Shown piece by piece: positions 25,482 through 34,137 of a DNA stretch of 64,000 bases (position 1 is the stretch's first letter; each line of letters begins with the position of its first letter). The stretch is taken from positions 186,001-250,000 of the forward strand of contig JAGQUT010000001.1 in assembly GCA_020438355.1 (NCBI GenBank), written 5' to 3'. The notes beneath the pieces are model-generated. The model ran no database searches. It had not been told where the DNA came from and was given only the letters and a program-made list of their open reading frames with translations. Source of the DNA: Solirubrobacterales bacterium (lineage in GTDB: Bacteria; Actinomycetota; Thermoleophilia; Solirubrobacterales; 70-9). The position numbers and the translations under genes were made by a program.

Positions 25482-26680
25482 TCCGTTCGCTTGCCATAGC
25501 CCTTGCCGCGTCGCTGGCCGGCTCAGCCGCAGTCGGTGCCATCTACGGCTTCGACGCGGGTCTGACCACCTTCTACCTGATCGCACCAGTCGCTCTGATG
25601 GTGCTTCTCGCCGCGCATATTGCGGCCCGTCGACGCGACCTCATGGGTGGGATAGGACGCCAGCTCGCGCTTGCGATCGCTCTGGTCGTGGCCTCTATCC
25701 TGGCCACTGTCTGGATCGGTGCTGACCGGATGTTCATCTCTGACCATGACGCCGTGGTTGTCTCCCTGATGGCCGGGGTGATCGGGCTGGTGGCATTGCG
25801 CGTCGGGCAGGTGCTCAACGGCGGCATCGCCGAGGACGTGAGCCGGATCAGGGCCGGACTAGTTAGGATCGGCGAGGGAGACAGGCAAGTCGATGACCTC
25901 CCGGTAGGTAGCGACGAGCTTGGCGAGATCGGCTCCGACATCGAGGCGATGGCGAGGCGGCTCGCCCTGGAGGAAAAGCGCCGCGACGAGGCCGAATCTG
26001 CTCGCCGGAGCCTTGTCGCCTCGGTCTCCCATGATCTCCGCACTCCTATTGCCTCGCTGCGACTGATGACCGAGGCCATCGCGGATGGCGTCGCGACTGG
26101 CGAGACCCGGGAGCGCTATCTGAACGACCTGGGTCTGCAGGTCCGGCTGCTGGGCGATCTCGTTGACGATCTCTTCGAACTCTCACGGATCGAAGCGGGG
26201 GACATCAACTGGGCCATGGGGCAGATCGAACTGGAGGCCCTGCTGGGTGAAACCGTAGAGGCGATGAGGGCACAGGCCGAGTCGAGGGGGGTGCGGGTTG
26301 TGGCCGACCTGAGCGGTGACCGGGTTGCTGCCCGCGCCAACCCGGAGAAGGTTCAGCGGGTGCTATTCAACCTGATCCAGAACGCGATTCGGCACACTCC
26401 CGCAGATGGCAGCGTCACGGTCCGGGCCAGACTGGCGGAAGGAGACGTCGAGGTCGAGGTGGCCGACGACGGCCCCGGAATCTCGGATGAGGACGCTCCC
26501 CACGTGTTCGATCCCTTCTACAGAGGCGGAGAAGATGTGGCCCGCTCGCGGGAAGGGTCGGGGCTTGGCCTGGCACTTTCCAGGGCGATTGTCGAGGCCC
26601 ACGGTGGCCGGATCTGGTTCGAGTCAACCGGATCCGGCACCGTGATGCGTTTCACTCTTCAATCGGGCGCTGCCGCCTAA
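25478..26680 (+). CDS. Sensor histidine kinase
   Basis: 400 residues. Three to four N-terminal membrane helices with very short loops (residues 1-115), a HAMP-like linker, HisKA with H-box SVSHDLRTPIASL near residue 185, and HATPase with NLIQNAIRHTP, DDGPGISDED and GSGLGLALS. With almost no extracellular domain it probably senses a membrane or cytosolic signal. Proximity to dipZ suggests envelope redox state as a possible cue, which is inference. Its TAA overlaps the stop of the convergent lipoprotein gene. Confidence 0.94.
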   Translation: MIRSLAIALAASLAGSAAVGAIYGFDAGLTTFYLIAPVALMVLLAAHIAARRRDLMGGIGRQLALAIALVVASILATVWIGADRMFISDHDAVVVSLMAGVIGLVALRVGQVLNGGIAEDVSRIRAGLVRIGEGDRQVDDLPVGSDELGEIGSDIEAMARRLALEEKRRDEAESARRSLVASVSHDLRTPIASLRLMTEAIADGVATGETRERYLNDLGLQVRLLGDLVDDLFELSRIEAGDINWAMGQIELEALLGETVEAMRAQAESRGVRVVADLSGDRVAARANPEKVQRVLFNLIQNAIRHTPADGSVTVRARLAEGDVEVEVADDGPGISDEDAPHVFDPFYRGGEDVARSREGSGLGLALSRAIVEAHGGRIWFESTGSGTVMRFTLQSGAAA

Positions 26681-26967
26681 CCGTCTTCCTTCATCGCATC
26701 GCCGTCGGCCTTCATCGCTTCGCCATCCTGCTTCATGGCATCGCCGTCTTCCTTCATGGCTTCGCCGTCTTCCTTCATCGCATCGCCATCCTCCATCATT
26801 GCGTCGTCGGAGCCGGTGGTGCCTTCATCGGTCATGGACTCTGTGTCGCTCGTCGCCTCCTGGCTGGTGCCGGATCCGTCGGAACCGGAGTCTGATGAGT
26901 CGCTGCCGCAGGCGACGGCGAACATAGAGGCCAACAGGACGAGGAGCAGCGCGGTTATTTTTTGCAT
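26677..26967 (-). CDS. Lipoprotein made largely of acidic heptad repeats
   Basis: 96 residues. Lipobox MFAVAC, then a Ser/Asp/Thr-rich linker, then six heptads of the form DAMKEDG to the C terminus. The repeats carry alternating Lys and Asp/Glu and could form an extended or helical charged rod on the cell surface, possibly metal binding. TAGCGT ends 6 nt before the ATG, so probably leaderless. Its stop codon shares CTAA with the convergent kinase stop. Function unknown. Confidence 0.75.
   Translation of the reverse strand: MQKITALLLVLLASMFAVACGSDSSDSGSDGSGTSQEATSDTESMTDEGTTGSDDAMMEDGDAMKEDGEAMKEDGDAMKQDGEAMKADGDAMKEDG
26680..26805 (-). repeat. Six 21-bp repeats coding for DAMKEDG heptads
   Basis: Periodic 21-bp units covering the last 42 codons of the lipoprotein gene. 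Variation is mostly at the sixth-heptad Lys/Met and at the Glu/Gln/Ala position. Confidence 0.85.
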
Positions 26968-26973
26968 GCCGCG

Positions 26974-26979
26974 ACGCTA
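26974..26979 (-). promoter_or_regulatory. -10 box for leaderless lipoprotein gene
   Basis: TAGCGT on the minus strand, 6 nt before the ATG at 26967. Confidence 0.45.
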
Positions 26980-27028
26980 GGCGGCATTTGTTTCAGATCC
27001 ATTAACTGGACGAAGAAGGTCTCGTGAC

Positions 27029-27877
27029 TTAGCCGACCGAAAGCGACGCGGCCCCGACCAGGACGATCGCGATGCCGGCAACCTGTTGCCTGGAGAGCCG
27101 TTCTCCGAGGTGGAACCTAGCCAGCAGGATCGTCACGACCGGATACAGCGAGCTGAGTACGGCGACCACGCTGAGGACTCCCTTGACTGTCGCCACCGCA
27201 TAGAAGGAGTCGGCGACGAGGATCAGCAGGCCGATCAGGGCGAGCCACCCCCAGTCGGTGAGCTTGAGCTCGCCCTCCGGACTGATCAGGAGGAAGGCGA
27301 TCGTGAAGAGGCCGACCGTAGTGGCCCTTGCCGCGATCAGTGCCCACTGGACGCTGCCGTCAGCGGCGCGGTCCATCGCAAGCAGGAAAAAGCCAAGGCC
27401 CACGGCGGTCAGCAACCCGTAAGCGATGCTGACCGCAGGACGGGCAAGGGCATGCGGATCGTCTTCGCTGGCGCTGCCGAGCGCAAGGAGGCTGATGCCA
27501 CCGATCGCGATCACGATTCCGAGCCACTGGAGAGCGCCGGGCATGTCGCCGGTCACCACGGAGGCAACTACGGGAACAACCGGGGCGGTCGCCGCAACGG
27601 CAGCGACGATGCTCATCTTGCCCACAGCAAGTCCCTGGTAGAGGGCGGCGAGGCCGATTGCTTCTGCCACACCAGCCAGCATTCCGTAGAACAGGAAGCT
27701 GGAGTCGGGGACGTCTCCGACCGCTATGGCCAGGGTGGCGACGATCCCGAGCAGAGCTGCCGTGTGAGGGACCAGCAACACCGTGACCACAGGCAGCAGG
27801 CGGCTCTTGAGACCTCCGAGGTAGTCGGAGGCGCCGTAGGAGAGGCTCGATAGAAGGGCGAGAAGTACGGCGGGCAT
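27029..27877 (-). CDS. EamA/DMT-family transporter
   Basis: 282 residues with ten predicted helices in two repeats, the EamA fold. The second repeat ends LSSLYPVVTILLARFHLGERLSRQQVAGIAIVLVGAASLS, typical of the family. Likely exports a small metabolite. Its ATG overlaps the stop of the HXXEE gene by one base (TAATG), so the two are co-translated. Confidence 0.9.
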   Translation of the reverse strand: MPAVLLALLSSLSYGASDYLGGLKSRLLPVVTVLLVPHTAALLGIVATLAIAVGDVPDSSFLFYGMLAGVAEAIGLAALYQGLAVGKMSIVAAVAATAPVVPVVASVVTGDMPGALQWLGIVIAIGGISLLALGSASEDDPHALARPAVSIAYGLLTAVGLGFFLLAMDRAADGSVQWALIAARATTVGLFTIAFLLISPEGELKLTDWGWLALIGLLILVADSFYAVATVKGVLSVVAVLSSLYPVVTILLARFHLGERLSRQQVAGIAIVLVGAASLSVG

Positions 27878-28437
27878 TACGACCGCCTCAGACGAGTTTT
27901 GAAGAAGGGGGCCATGCCGGCGGCGAACGCTACACCGGCGGCGATACCCGCCGTCAGCTGGCCTCGCTTGACGGCGGGGTCACGGACGAGGCTCCTCAAA
28001 CCCAGAACCCCGACCGGAAGCAGGGCCAGGGCGGCGCTTGCCAGGCCCGGGTCGTACTTACGGTTTCTGGCTGCCCAGCCGATGTGAAGGGCGGCGTTTC
28101 CGATGTGGCTCGTGAAGAGCATCGCCTGGGGTGCGGCAGCTTTCGGCCCGGCCAGCACCGAGAGCGAGAGCAGCCAGCCGAAGCCGACGTTGATGATCAG
28201 CCCGGAAACCCGGTCGATCGGGAACTCGTCGTCGCTGGATCCGAGTACTTCCCGGTTGATCCAGGGCAGGAAGCCCCCGGGCCAGACCCATTCTTCGGTC
28301 TGATGTGAGAGCAGGGCAGCCAGCGGTCTAAGCCTTGGTTCCCTGATTGATGCCGCTGTGACCGGAACGAGAGCTGCGGCCCCGACGACCGGCCACTTTC
28401 CGTGGGTGTTCAGGCTGCGGTCGGATGCCCCGGGCAT
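27877..28437 (-). CDS. HXXEE-motif membrane protein
   Basis: 186 residues, about five hydrophobic helices. The family motif is HQTEE in LLSHQTEEWVWPGGFLPWINREVLG, with further conserved SHIGNAALHI later. HXXEE proteins are small membrane proteins of unknown, possibly enzymatic, role. TAGTCT, whose first three bases are the stop codon of the upstream HAD gene, ends 6 nt before the ATG. Confidence 0.8.
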   Translation of the reverse strand: MPGASDRSLNTHGKWPVVGAAALVPVTAASIREPRLRPLAALLSHQTEEWVWPGGFLPWINREVLGSSDDEFPIDRVSGLIINVGFGWLLSLSVLAGPKAAAPQAMLFTSHIGNAALHIGWAARNRKYDPGLASAALALLPVGVLGLRSLVRDPAVKRGQLTAGIAAGVAFAAGMAPFFKTRLRRS

Positions 28438-28443
28438 CCGCGG

Positions 28444-28449
28444 AGACTA
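28444..28449 (-). promoter_or_regulatory. -10 box overlapping a stop codon
   Basis: TAGTCT, 6 nt before the HXXEE start. Its TAG is also the stop codon of the HAD phosphatase gene. Confidence 0.45.
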
Positions 28450-29094
28450 TTCGCTCGCGCCCTGCTCGACGAGTCCGGCAAACACCCGCTCGAGCTCCTC
28501 GGGGCCGACGACCATGTCAGCCTCCCCGAGCTCATCGGGTTCGTGAGTGGTTGTCACGGCCACCACGAAACAGCCCGCCGCCTTGCCTGCCTTGACCCCG
28601 GCTGGCGCGTCCTCGATCACTGCGCAATTCTCCGGTTCGGCACCGAGCTGCGCCGCGGCGAGGAGGTAAGGGTCGGGTGCCGGCTTCCCCGACTTCACGT
28701 CATCGCCCGAAACCAGCACTCGGGGCTCAGGCAGGTCGAGAACCTCCAGATTGCTGAAAGCCGTCGAGCGCATCGCGGAGGTGGCGACGGCGACCCGGTC
28801 CCGGTTCAGGGACCGGTAGAGCTCGCAGCCCGCCCGGACCTGATGCTCTGGCAACGCTCTCGATGCGATCGTCCCTTCCACCCGTTCAGCCTCCGCTTCA
28901 GGGTCGTCGGATGAACCGAACTCGTTGACCACCTCGATCGTGCGGCGGCCGTGGACGAAGGCCAGCACCTCGTCCACGTCATGGCCGCTCTCCTCGGCCC
29001 ACTGCGTATACCCGGCATGGACCGCCAGCGACGAGTCGATCAGCACCCCGTCCATGTCAAAGAGGACGGTGGTGACCGACGAAGGCAGCTTCAC
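28447..29094 (-). CDS. HAD-IA phosphatase (beta-phosphoglucomutase/GPH-like)
   Basis: 215 residues. Motif I FDMDGVLIDS, motif II ATSAM, motif III KSGKPAPDPYL, motif IV VIEDAPAGVKAG; a helical cap lies between residues 20 and 85. Hydrolyses or isomerises a phosphorylated sugar or similar metabolite. GTG start with TAGAGT 7 nt upstream. Lies downstream of sufD but probably has its own promoter. Confidence 0.9.
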   Translation of the reverse strand: MKLPSSVTTVLFDMDGVLIDSSLAVHAGYTQWAEESGHDVDEVLAFVHGRRTIEVVNEFGSSDDPEAEAERVEGTIASRALPEHQVRAGCELYRSLNRDRVAVATSAMRSTAFSNLEVLDLPEPRVLVSGDDVKSGKPAPDPYLLAAAQLGAEPENCAVIEDAPAGVKAGKAAGCFVVAVTTTHEPDELGEADMVVGPEELERVFAGLVEQGASE

Positions 29095-29101
29095 TTCGGG
29101 G

Positions 29102-29114
29102 ACTCTAGCTAGAG
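29102..29114 (-). promoter_or_regulatory. -10 box and 12-bp palindrome at sufD end
   Basis: TAGAGT (29107-29102) precedes the HAD GTG by 7 nt. It is part of the perfect palindrome CTCTAGCTAGAG (29103-29114), which also contains the sufD stop codon. Confidence 0.4.
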
Positions 29115-30275
29115 AATCTCGGCCAGACGGGCTTCGAGCCGGTCGGCGATCTCTTCGCGCACCGGGCCTTCGCCCAGTCGCTCCACCAGCGACTGCAGGA
29201 AACCTTCGACCACCAGTGTCTTCGAAGTCTCTTCGTTCAGTCCACGGCTCTCGAGGTAGAAGAGCTGGTCCTTGTCGACCTGGGCGATCGCGGCCGCGTG
29301 GGTGCAGGCGACATCATCAGCGAGGATTTCAAGGCCGGGGATGGCATCGGCGTGCGCGTCGGTGGAAAGCAGCATGTTGCGGCACTCCTGGAACGCATCG
29401 GTCTGCTGGGCGCCTTCGTCAACCTTGATCATTCCGCGCCAGACGGCAGAGGACTTGTCGGCCAGGACTCCACGGAAAGCCAGATCCGAGGTGGTGTGCT
29501 CGGCAGCGTGCTCCTGGAGCGTGTCGTAGTCGATGTGCTGTGAGTTGCCGCCGGCGTAGCCGCCAGTAACTCGTGCTTCCGCGCCGGTGCCGGCGAGGTT
29601 GGTGGTCATGCGGACCTTGCCGCCACCACCACCGAAGCCGAGAGTGGCCCAGTCGAGCGACCCGTCCCGTTCGACCTCTCCCCGCTGGGAGGAGAAGAGC
29701 CAGGAATTCTCGGAGAGATCCTGGGTCGAGACGTAGTGAAGGTTCGCGGCCGGTCCGACGATCAGCTCGACCACCGTGTTGAGCAGCGCATCGGTCTCAT
29801 CCGAGTCGGATCCGCAGTGCTCCCACACCTCGGCCCGCGCGCCTTCCTCGAGCACGACCAGGGTGCGCCAGTTCACGGCGGTGCCGTCAGCGTCCAGCTT
29901 GAGTTCAACCTTGATCGGCTCGGTGCACTCGACATTCCGGGGCACGTAGACGAGCACCCCGTCGTTCAGCGCTGCTTCGTTTCGCGCAACAAAGGGATCT
30001 TCGGTCGAGACCAGCGAACCGAGCTTCTCGCTCAGCAGGTCAGAATGCGAGGTAACCGCTTCGTTCAACGGCAGGACGACGACTTCCTCGTTGCCGCCGC
30101 TGATCGTGACGTCGGCGGGACTGTTCTCGTAGGCGGAGAGGTCCAGCCTGGAGATGTCGGTGAACTCCCAGCCCTTGGTCTTGTGGTGGGGCAGCTCGAT
30201 CGTCTCTACGAGTGCCGCGCCCTTTTCGCGTCGCCCGGCCAGCCAGGCCGGCTCGGTGATCGTTGCGTCAGCCAA
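29109..30275 (-). CDS. sufD: SUF scaffold subunit SufD
   Basis: 388 residues. The N-terminal part is variable and the beta-helix core follows, with the C-terminal signature [23 protein letters not shown] shared by SufB and SufD. Forms the SufBC2D complex for iron-sulfur cluster assembly in the cytosol. TTG start overlapping sufB by 8 nt, preceded by GGAGG. The ATPase SufC is encoded 19 kb away. Confidence 0.95.
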   Translation of the reverse strand: MADATITEPAWLAGRREKGAALVETIELPHHKTKGWEFTDISRLDLSAYENSPADVTISGGNEEVVVLPLNEAVTSHSDLLSEKLGSLVSTEDPFVARNEAALNDGVLVYVPRNVECTEPIKVELKLDADGTAVNWRTLVVLEEGARAEVWEHCGSDSDETDALLNTVVELIVGPAANLHYVSTQDLSENSWLFSSQRGEVERDGSLDWATLGFGGGGGKVRMTTNLAGTGAEARVTGGYAGGNSQHIDYDTLQEHAAEHTTSDLAFRGVLADKSSAVWRGMIKVDEGAQQTDAFQECRNMLLSTDAHADAIPGLEILADDVACTHAAAIAQVDKDQLFYLESRGLNEETSKTLVVEGFLQSLVERLGEGPVREEIADRLEARLAEIL

Positions 30276-31701
30276 TTGAGCCCTCCATCTGCAGCTCGAT
30301 CAGCCGGTTCAGTTCGACCGCGTACTCCATCGGCAGTTCCTTGGTCACCGGTTCGATGAAGCCGTTGACGATCATCTTCGAGGCTTCCTCTTCGGAGAGC
30401 CCGCGGCTCTGCAGGTAGAAGAGCATGTCGTCGCCGACCTTGGAGACGGTGGCTTCGTGGCCCATATCGGCGTCGGATTCGCCGATTCGAATGGTCGGGT
30501 AGGTGTCGGACTGGCTCTTCTCGTCGAGCAGCAATGCGTCGCAGACCACCTTGGACCTGGTCCCGGTGGCGCCGTCGGCGACTTCGAGCAGGCCGCGGTA
30601 GGTGGAGCGTCCGCCGTCCTTGGAAATCGACTTCGAGAAGACCGACGAGGTCGTGTTCGGGGCACCGTGGATGATCTTCGCGCCGGCGTCCTGATGCTGG
30701 CCTTCGCCCGCGAAGGCGATCGACAGCACTTCGCCGTGGGCGCCTTCGCCGAGCAGGTAGATCGCCGGGTACTTCATGGTGACTTTCGAACCGAGGTTGC
30801 AGTCGACCCATTCCATGGTCGCCCGCTCCTCGGCGATCGCCCGCTTGGTGACCAGGTTGAAGACGTTCTGCGACCAGTTCTGGACGGTCGTGTAGCGGAC
30901 CCGGGCACCGGGCTTGGCGATGATCTCGACCACCGCGGAGTGAAGCGAGTCGGTCGAGTAGACCGGGGCGGTGCAGCCCTCGATGTAGTGGACGTCGGAA
31001 TCTTCTTCGGCGATGATCAGGGTCCGCTCGAACTGGCCCATGTTCTCGGTGTTGATCCGGAAGTAGGCCTGGAGCGGCATCTCGACCTTCACGCCCTTCG
31101 GCACGTAGACGAAGGAGCCGCCGGACCAGACCGCAGAGTTGAGCGCGGCCAGCTTGTTGTCGTTGGCCGGGATCACGGTCGCCCAGTACTCCTTGATGAT
31201 GTCCTCGTGCTCGCGGAGCGCGGTGTCCATGTCGGTGAAGATCACACCCTGCGCTTCGAGCTTCTCGTTCACCTGGTGGTAGACGACCTCGGATTCGTAC
31301 TGCGCACCGACGCCGGAGAGGAACTTCTGCTCGGCTTCGGGGATGCCCAGGCGGTCGAAAGTGTTCTTGATGTCCTCGGGGACCTCGGACCAGTCGCGGC
31401 TGTTCTTCTCGGAGGCGCGGACGAAGTAATGGATGTCATCGAAGTCGATCTGGTCGAGGTCGGCGCCCCACTGCGGGGTCGGCTTGCTCTCGAAGATCTC
31501 CAGCGCCTTGAGCCGGAAGTCCCGCATCCACTGCGGCTCGTCCTTGTACTCGGAGATCTGCTCGACGATCTCGCGGGTCAGCCCCTTCGGGGCCTTGTAG
31601 GCGTAGCCGGTTTCGGGATCGCTGAAGCCGAACTTCTCGGCGTAGTCAGCATTGATCCCCTGGACCTTCTCTTTTTCGGCGAGTACTTCGGCAGTAGCCA
31701 C
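30268..31701 (-). CDS. sufB: SUF scaffold subunit SufB
   Basis: 477 residues. SufB signature segments include [57 protein letters not shown] with the conserved Cys, and [18 protein letters not shown]. Assembles nascent clusters with SufC and SufD. GTG start at 31701 with GGAGG 7 nt upstream; the frame extends further upstream through the Rieske gene but is not coding there. Confidence 0.97.
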   Translation of the reverse strand: MATAEVLAEKEKVQGINADYAEKFGFSDPETGYAYKAPKGLTREIVEQISEYKDEPQWMRDFRLKALEIFESKPTPQWGADLDQIDFDDIHYFVRASEKNSRDWSEVPEDIKNTFDRLGIPEAEQKFLSGVGAQYESEVVYHQVNEKLEAQGVIFTDMDTALREHEDIIKEYWATVIPANDNKLAALNSAVWSGGSFVYVPKGVKVEMPLQAYFRINTENMGQFERTLIIAEEDSDVHYIEGCTAPVYSTDSLHSAVVEIIAKPGARVRYTTVQNWSQNVFNLVTKRAIAEERATMEWVDCNLGSKVTMKYPAIYLLGEGAHGEVLSIAFAGEGQHQDAGAKIIHGAPNTTSSVFSKSISKDGGRSTYRGLLEVADGATGTRSKVVCDALLLDEKSQSDTYPTIRIGESDADMGHEATVSKVGDDMLFYLQSRGLSEEEASKMIVNGFIEPVTKELPMEYAVELNRLIELQMEGSIG

Positions 31702-31703
31702 GT

Positions 31704-32027
31704 TCAAACCTCCAGCGTGATGGTGTCGTCGATTACCTCGACAGGAAAAGTCTTGACCGGCTGGTAGGCCGGCAGGGTCTTCGGCTTGCCTGTCCGCAAG
31801 TCGAAGAGGGAGCCGTGCCGCGGGCATTCCACGGTGCATTCGGCCTGGTTGATCTCGCCCTCCGCCAGCGGACCGTCGTCATGCGAGCAACGGTCTTCGA
31901 TCCCGAACAGCTCGCCATCGCAGTTCACGACCGCGAGGAACTCGCCCTCGTGTTCGATGATGCGGCGGTCACCGGGCTCAAGTTCGGAGACCGGGCAGAC
32001 GGGAATCTTTGTGGTTTCTGTGCTCAT
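31704..32027 (-). CDS. Rieske-type non-heme ferredoxin
   Basis: 107 residues. Cluster ligands in CSHDDGPL and CPRHGSLFD (C-x-H-x16-C-x2-H spacing), as in ferredoxin components of dioxygenases and NirD. First gene of the sufB-sufD operon, ending 2 nt before sufB. Such Rieske genes accompany suf genes in actinobacteria and may donate electrons for cluster assembly. ATG at 32027 has no clear ribosome site. Confidence 0.93.
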   Translation of the reverse strand: MSTETTKIPVCPVSELEPGDRRIIEHEGEFLAVVNCDGELFGIEDRCSHDDGPLAEGEINQAECTVECPRHGSLFDLRTGKPKTLPAYQPVKTFPVEVIDDTITLEV

Positions 32028-32596
32028 AAGGTGATTGGGAGGGGGTCCGGCAAGCCGCTCGGCAGAAGGCCAGATGCGGATAAACCCGGACAATAAGCCG
32101 ACAATGCGGCTAGGAATTAGATCTTACCGACTCAACCCCACCGGCACCCCCCATTAGGCACCCCTAACGCACTCCCCAAGCGGATTTCGGTGCCCCGTGA
32201 GGTCTGGTAAGTGCAACGACTTCTGCATCCATCGTGGCCAGGATTGCTCCGACGACGTCATAATAATGGTGCGCTGGAAGCTGTGGAACCTTCGAACTGA
32301 AGTCATCTACTGGCAATCAATTCGATCTTCCATGCGATCGAACCGATCATCGATCGGGTCGAAGCCGTCCAATCTCCCGCTCATTGCGAGCGAGGCTGTC
32401 CCAAATCATCAGATTCAAAGCGTCAAGCTTCCGATCGGGCTAGAGCTTCGTTATGGCTGAACGGCCATAAGCTCAGACTTGGCTAAGACGTAGTCGAGCA
32501 AACGAACAGGTGCGTTGCGTGTCGTCCACACATTTATAACTTGGGTCTATCCTGGCTGCTCACAAGGCAATTCTGGTAATAAGCGGAGAAGATTCA
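32028..32596. other. 569-bp intergenic region, AT-richer than surroundings
   Basis: It should contain the suf operon promoter (minus strand) near its left end; TAAGAT and the dyad CTAGGAATTAG (32110-32120) are candidates for -10 and Rrf2 binding. The right two thirds, about 32200-32590, is AT-richer with no convincing gene. A possible 87-codon frame at 32197-32460 has atypical composition and no ribosome site. Confidence 0.5.
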
Positions 32597-33328
32597 GTGG
32601 CGCGTTCTAGAAAAAATGTTTGGCTCAGTGATGAACTGATCTTGTGCCTCGATCTGTATCGCCAAGAGGGTTACAGCGCAAGTGCCGACAGCATGCGGAA
32701 TCTGAGTCAACTCTTGCGGTCGATTCCGATTGAACCTGAACTGGCCGAGAGCCCCAGTTTCCGAAGCCAAGGTTCCGTGGGCAGAAAGCTCGGGAACTTT
32801 GCTCTGTTTGACGAGACCGTAACCGCGGCGGGTCTCCCAAATGGTGGAGAAGGAGACAAGCTGGTCTGGGATGAGTTCTGGGGATCACCCCAGCTTCTGG
32901 AGGAGACCGCCAAAAACATTAGGTCGAATATCGGTGAGTTGAAGAAGTCTCTTTTTGAAGACGCGGGATACGAAACGATCGACTACGCCGACGCTCCTGA
33001 GGGACGTGTTTTGACGCGGACTCATCAGTACAGAGAACGAAACTCGAAGATCGTCGAAGCTAAGAAGTCAAAGGTTTTCGATGAGACCGGAAGGCTGCTA
33101 TGCGAAGCCTGTCAGTTCGACTTTGATCGCGCTTATGGTTCTCGGGGCAAAGGTTTTATCGAGTGTCATCACACGCTCCCGGTCAGTCAGCTGGACCCGG
33201 GGCACAAGACCAAGCTCGATGATCTTGCTCTGGTCTGCTCAAACTGCCATCGGATGATTCACCGAGAGGCCCCCTGGCTTTCTATGGCCAAATTGAAGGA
33301 ATTGGTCAAGAAGTTTCGTCCGAGCTGA
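32597..33328 (+). CDS. HNH endonuclease with restriction-type N-terminal domain
   Basis: 243 residues. The C-terminal HNH domain has paired zinc cysteines (CEAC and CSNC) and the catalytic IECHHTLPVSQL, ending CHRMIHR. The N-terminal part, SPSFRSQGSVGRKLGNFALFD and VWDEFWG, resembles the DNA-recognition region seen in several HNH restriction enzymes, including those cutting modified DNA. GTG start with GGAGAAG upstream. AT-richer than its neighbours, which suggests acquisition by transfer. Defence is the likely role; no methylase is nearby, so a modification-dependent enzyme is possible. Confidence 0.85.
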   Translation: MARSRKNVWLSDELILCLDLYRQEGYSASADSMRNLSQLLRSIPIEPELAESPSFRSQGSVGRKLGNFALFDETVTAAGLPNGGEGDKLVWDEFWGSPQLLEETAKNIRSNIGELKKSLFEDAGYETIDYADAPEGRVLTRTHQYRERNSKIVEAKKSKVFDETGRLLCEACQFDFDRAYGSRGKGFIECHHTLPVSQLDPGHKTKLDDLALVCSNCHRMIHREAPWLSMAKLKELVKKFRPS

Positions 33329-33340
33329 GTTGCGCCTGGA

Positions 33341-33346
33341 TAGTCT
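33341..33346 (+). promoter_or_regulatory. -10 box for leaderless macro-domain gene
   Basis: TAGTCT ends 6 nt before the GTG at 33353; no ribosome site. The same hexamer and spacing occur at the HXXEE gene. Confidence 0.5.
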
Positions 33347-33352
33347 CGCCAA

Positions 33353-33856
33353 GTGGGCATCGCTCTCAGACGAGGAGACATCACCAAGTTCGAAGGGGAT
33401 GCGATCGTCAATGCGGCGAACTCCCGGTTAGTGCATGGGGGAGGAGTTGCGCGGGCGATCTCTGACGCGGCCGGTCCCGGTTTGGATGAGGAAGGACAGT
33501 TCGAACTTGAGGCTCATGGTCCCATTGAGGTCGGGGATGCGTTGGCGACCAAGGGGTTTGATCTGCCGGTCACCTGGGTGATCCACGCGGTTGGCCCGAT
33601 CTACGGCGATCACGATGGAGCTGAGGCCGAGCTGCTTGCGCGGGCCTATGAGAGCAGTCTTGACCTTGCGCGCGAGTACCAGCTGAAGACAGTCGCTTTC
33701 CCGGCAATTTCTGCTGGGACCTACGGGTATCCGCTGGCTGAAGCAGCACAGATCGCGGTGGACTCCGTGCGCGAGCATGGCCACGGGCTCGAGGTCACCT
33801 TCGTGCTCTTTGACGCCGATACTTACGCCGCGTTCGACGAAGTTCTCAGTTCCTAG
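33353..33856 (+). CDS. Macro-domain protein (ADP-ribose/O-acetyl-ADP-ribose hydrolase type)
   Basis: 167 residues, one macro domain. Landmarks: GDITKFEGDAIVNAANSRLVHGGGVARAI at the N terminus and VAFPAISAGTYGYPLAEAA for phosphate binding near residue 125. MacroD-like proteins remove ADP-ribose from proteins or nucleic acids or deacetylate O-acetyl-ADP-ribose. Next to an HNH nuclease it could protect DNA or take part in defence, but each gene seems to have its own promoter, so a link is only suggestive. Confidence 0.92.
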   Translation: MGIALRRGDITKFEGDAIVNAANSRLVHGGGVARAISDAAGPGLDEEGQFELEAHGPIEVGDALATKGFDLPVTWVIHAVGPIYGDHDGAEAELLARAYESSLDLAREYQLKTVAFPAISAGTYGYPLAEAAQIAVDSVREHGHGLEVTFVLFDADTYAAFDEVLSS

Positions 33857-34005
33857 CTGCAGTCAGATCCCGGCCGAGGGCTCGACTCCCTGCTGGACCG
33901 AGTAAAAGGCAACACGCGACGAAAGCGCCACGGATAAGTCTCGGCGAAGCGGGCGGTTAGCGGCGCGATCTGGGGTATCCCGATCGGTCAGGGCGGCGAG
34001 TCAGG

Positions 34006-34057
34006 TTGCCCGATGATTTCAAACCTGCTACTTTGCGAATCAGTGAGAGCGCTCTCA
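34006..34057 (+). promoter_or_regulatory. Promoter and primary LacI-family operator of the glycated-amine operon
   Basis: -35 TTGCCC (34006-34011), 17-nt spacer, -10 TACTTT (34029-34034), then the perfect palindrome TGAGAGCGCTCTCA (34044-34057). The palindrome fits the LacI-family consensus with a central CG (TGNNANCGNTNNCA type) and covers the expected start point. The regulator is most likely the LacI protein at 42586-43629. The rest of 33857-34137 shows no gene. Confidence 0.75.
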
Positions 34058-34137
34058 GTCCAGTCAATGCTCTTGGCGGAGGATTCATTCGCCCGTCGAC
34101 GGCACTCGAATTCTGATTTCGCGGAAGACGGTTCCCG

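Noticed and set aside
30457-31767. A 436-codon open frame opposite sufB
   Set aside because: Shadow of sufB; composition follows the antisense of that gene.
32197-32460. Possible 87-residue gene upstream of the HNH gene
   Set aside because: No ribosome site, no -10 box at the standard distance, no recognisable pattern, atypical composition.
33877-33892. tRNA-like T-arm (GGGCTCGACTCCC) that could mark an att site beside the HNH/macro genes
   Set aside because: Only a short stem; no acceptor, anticodon or D arm, no CCA, and no integrase.
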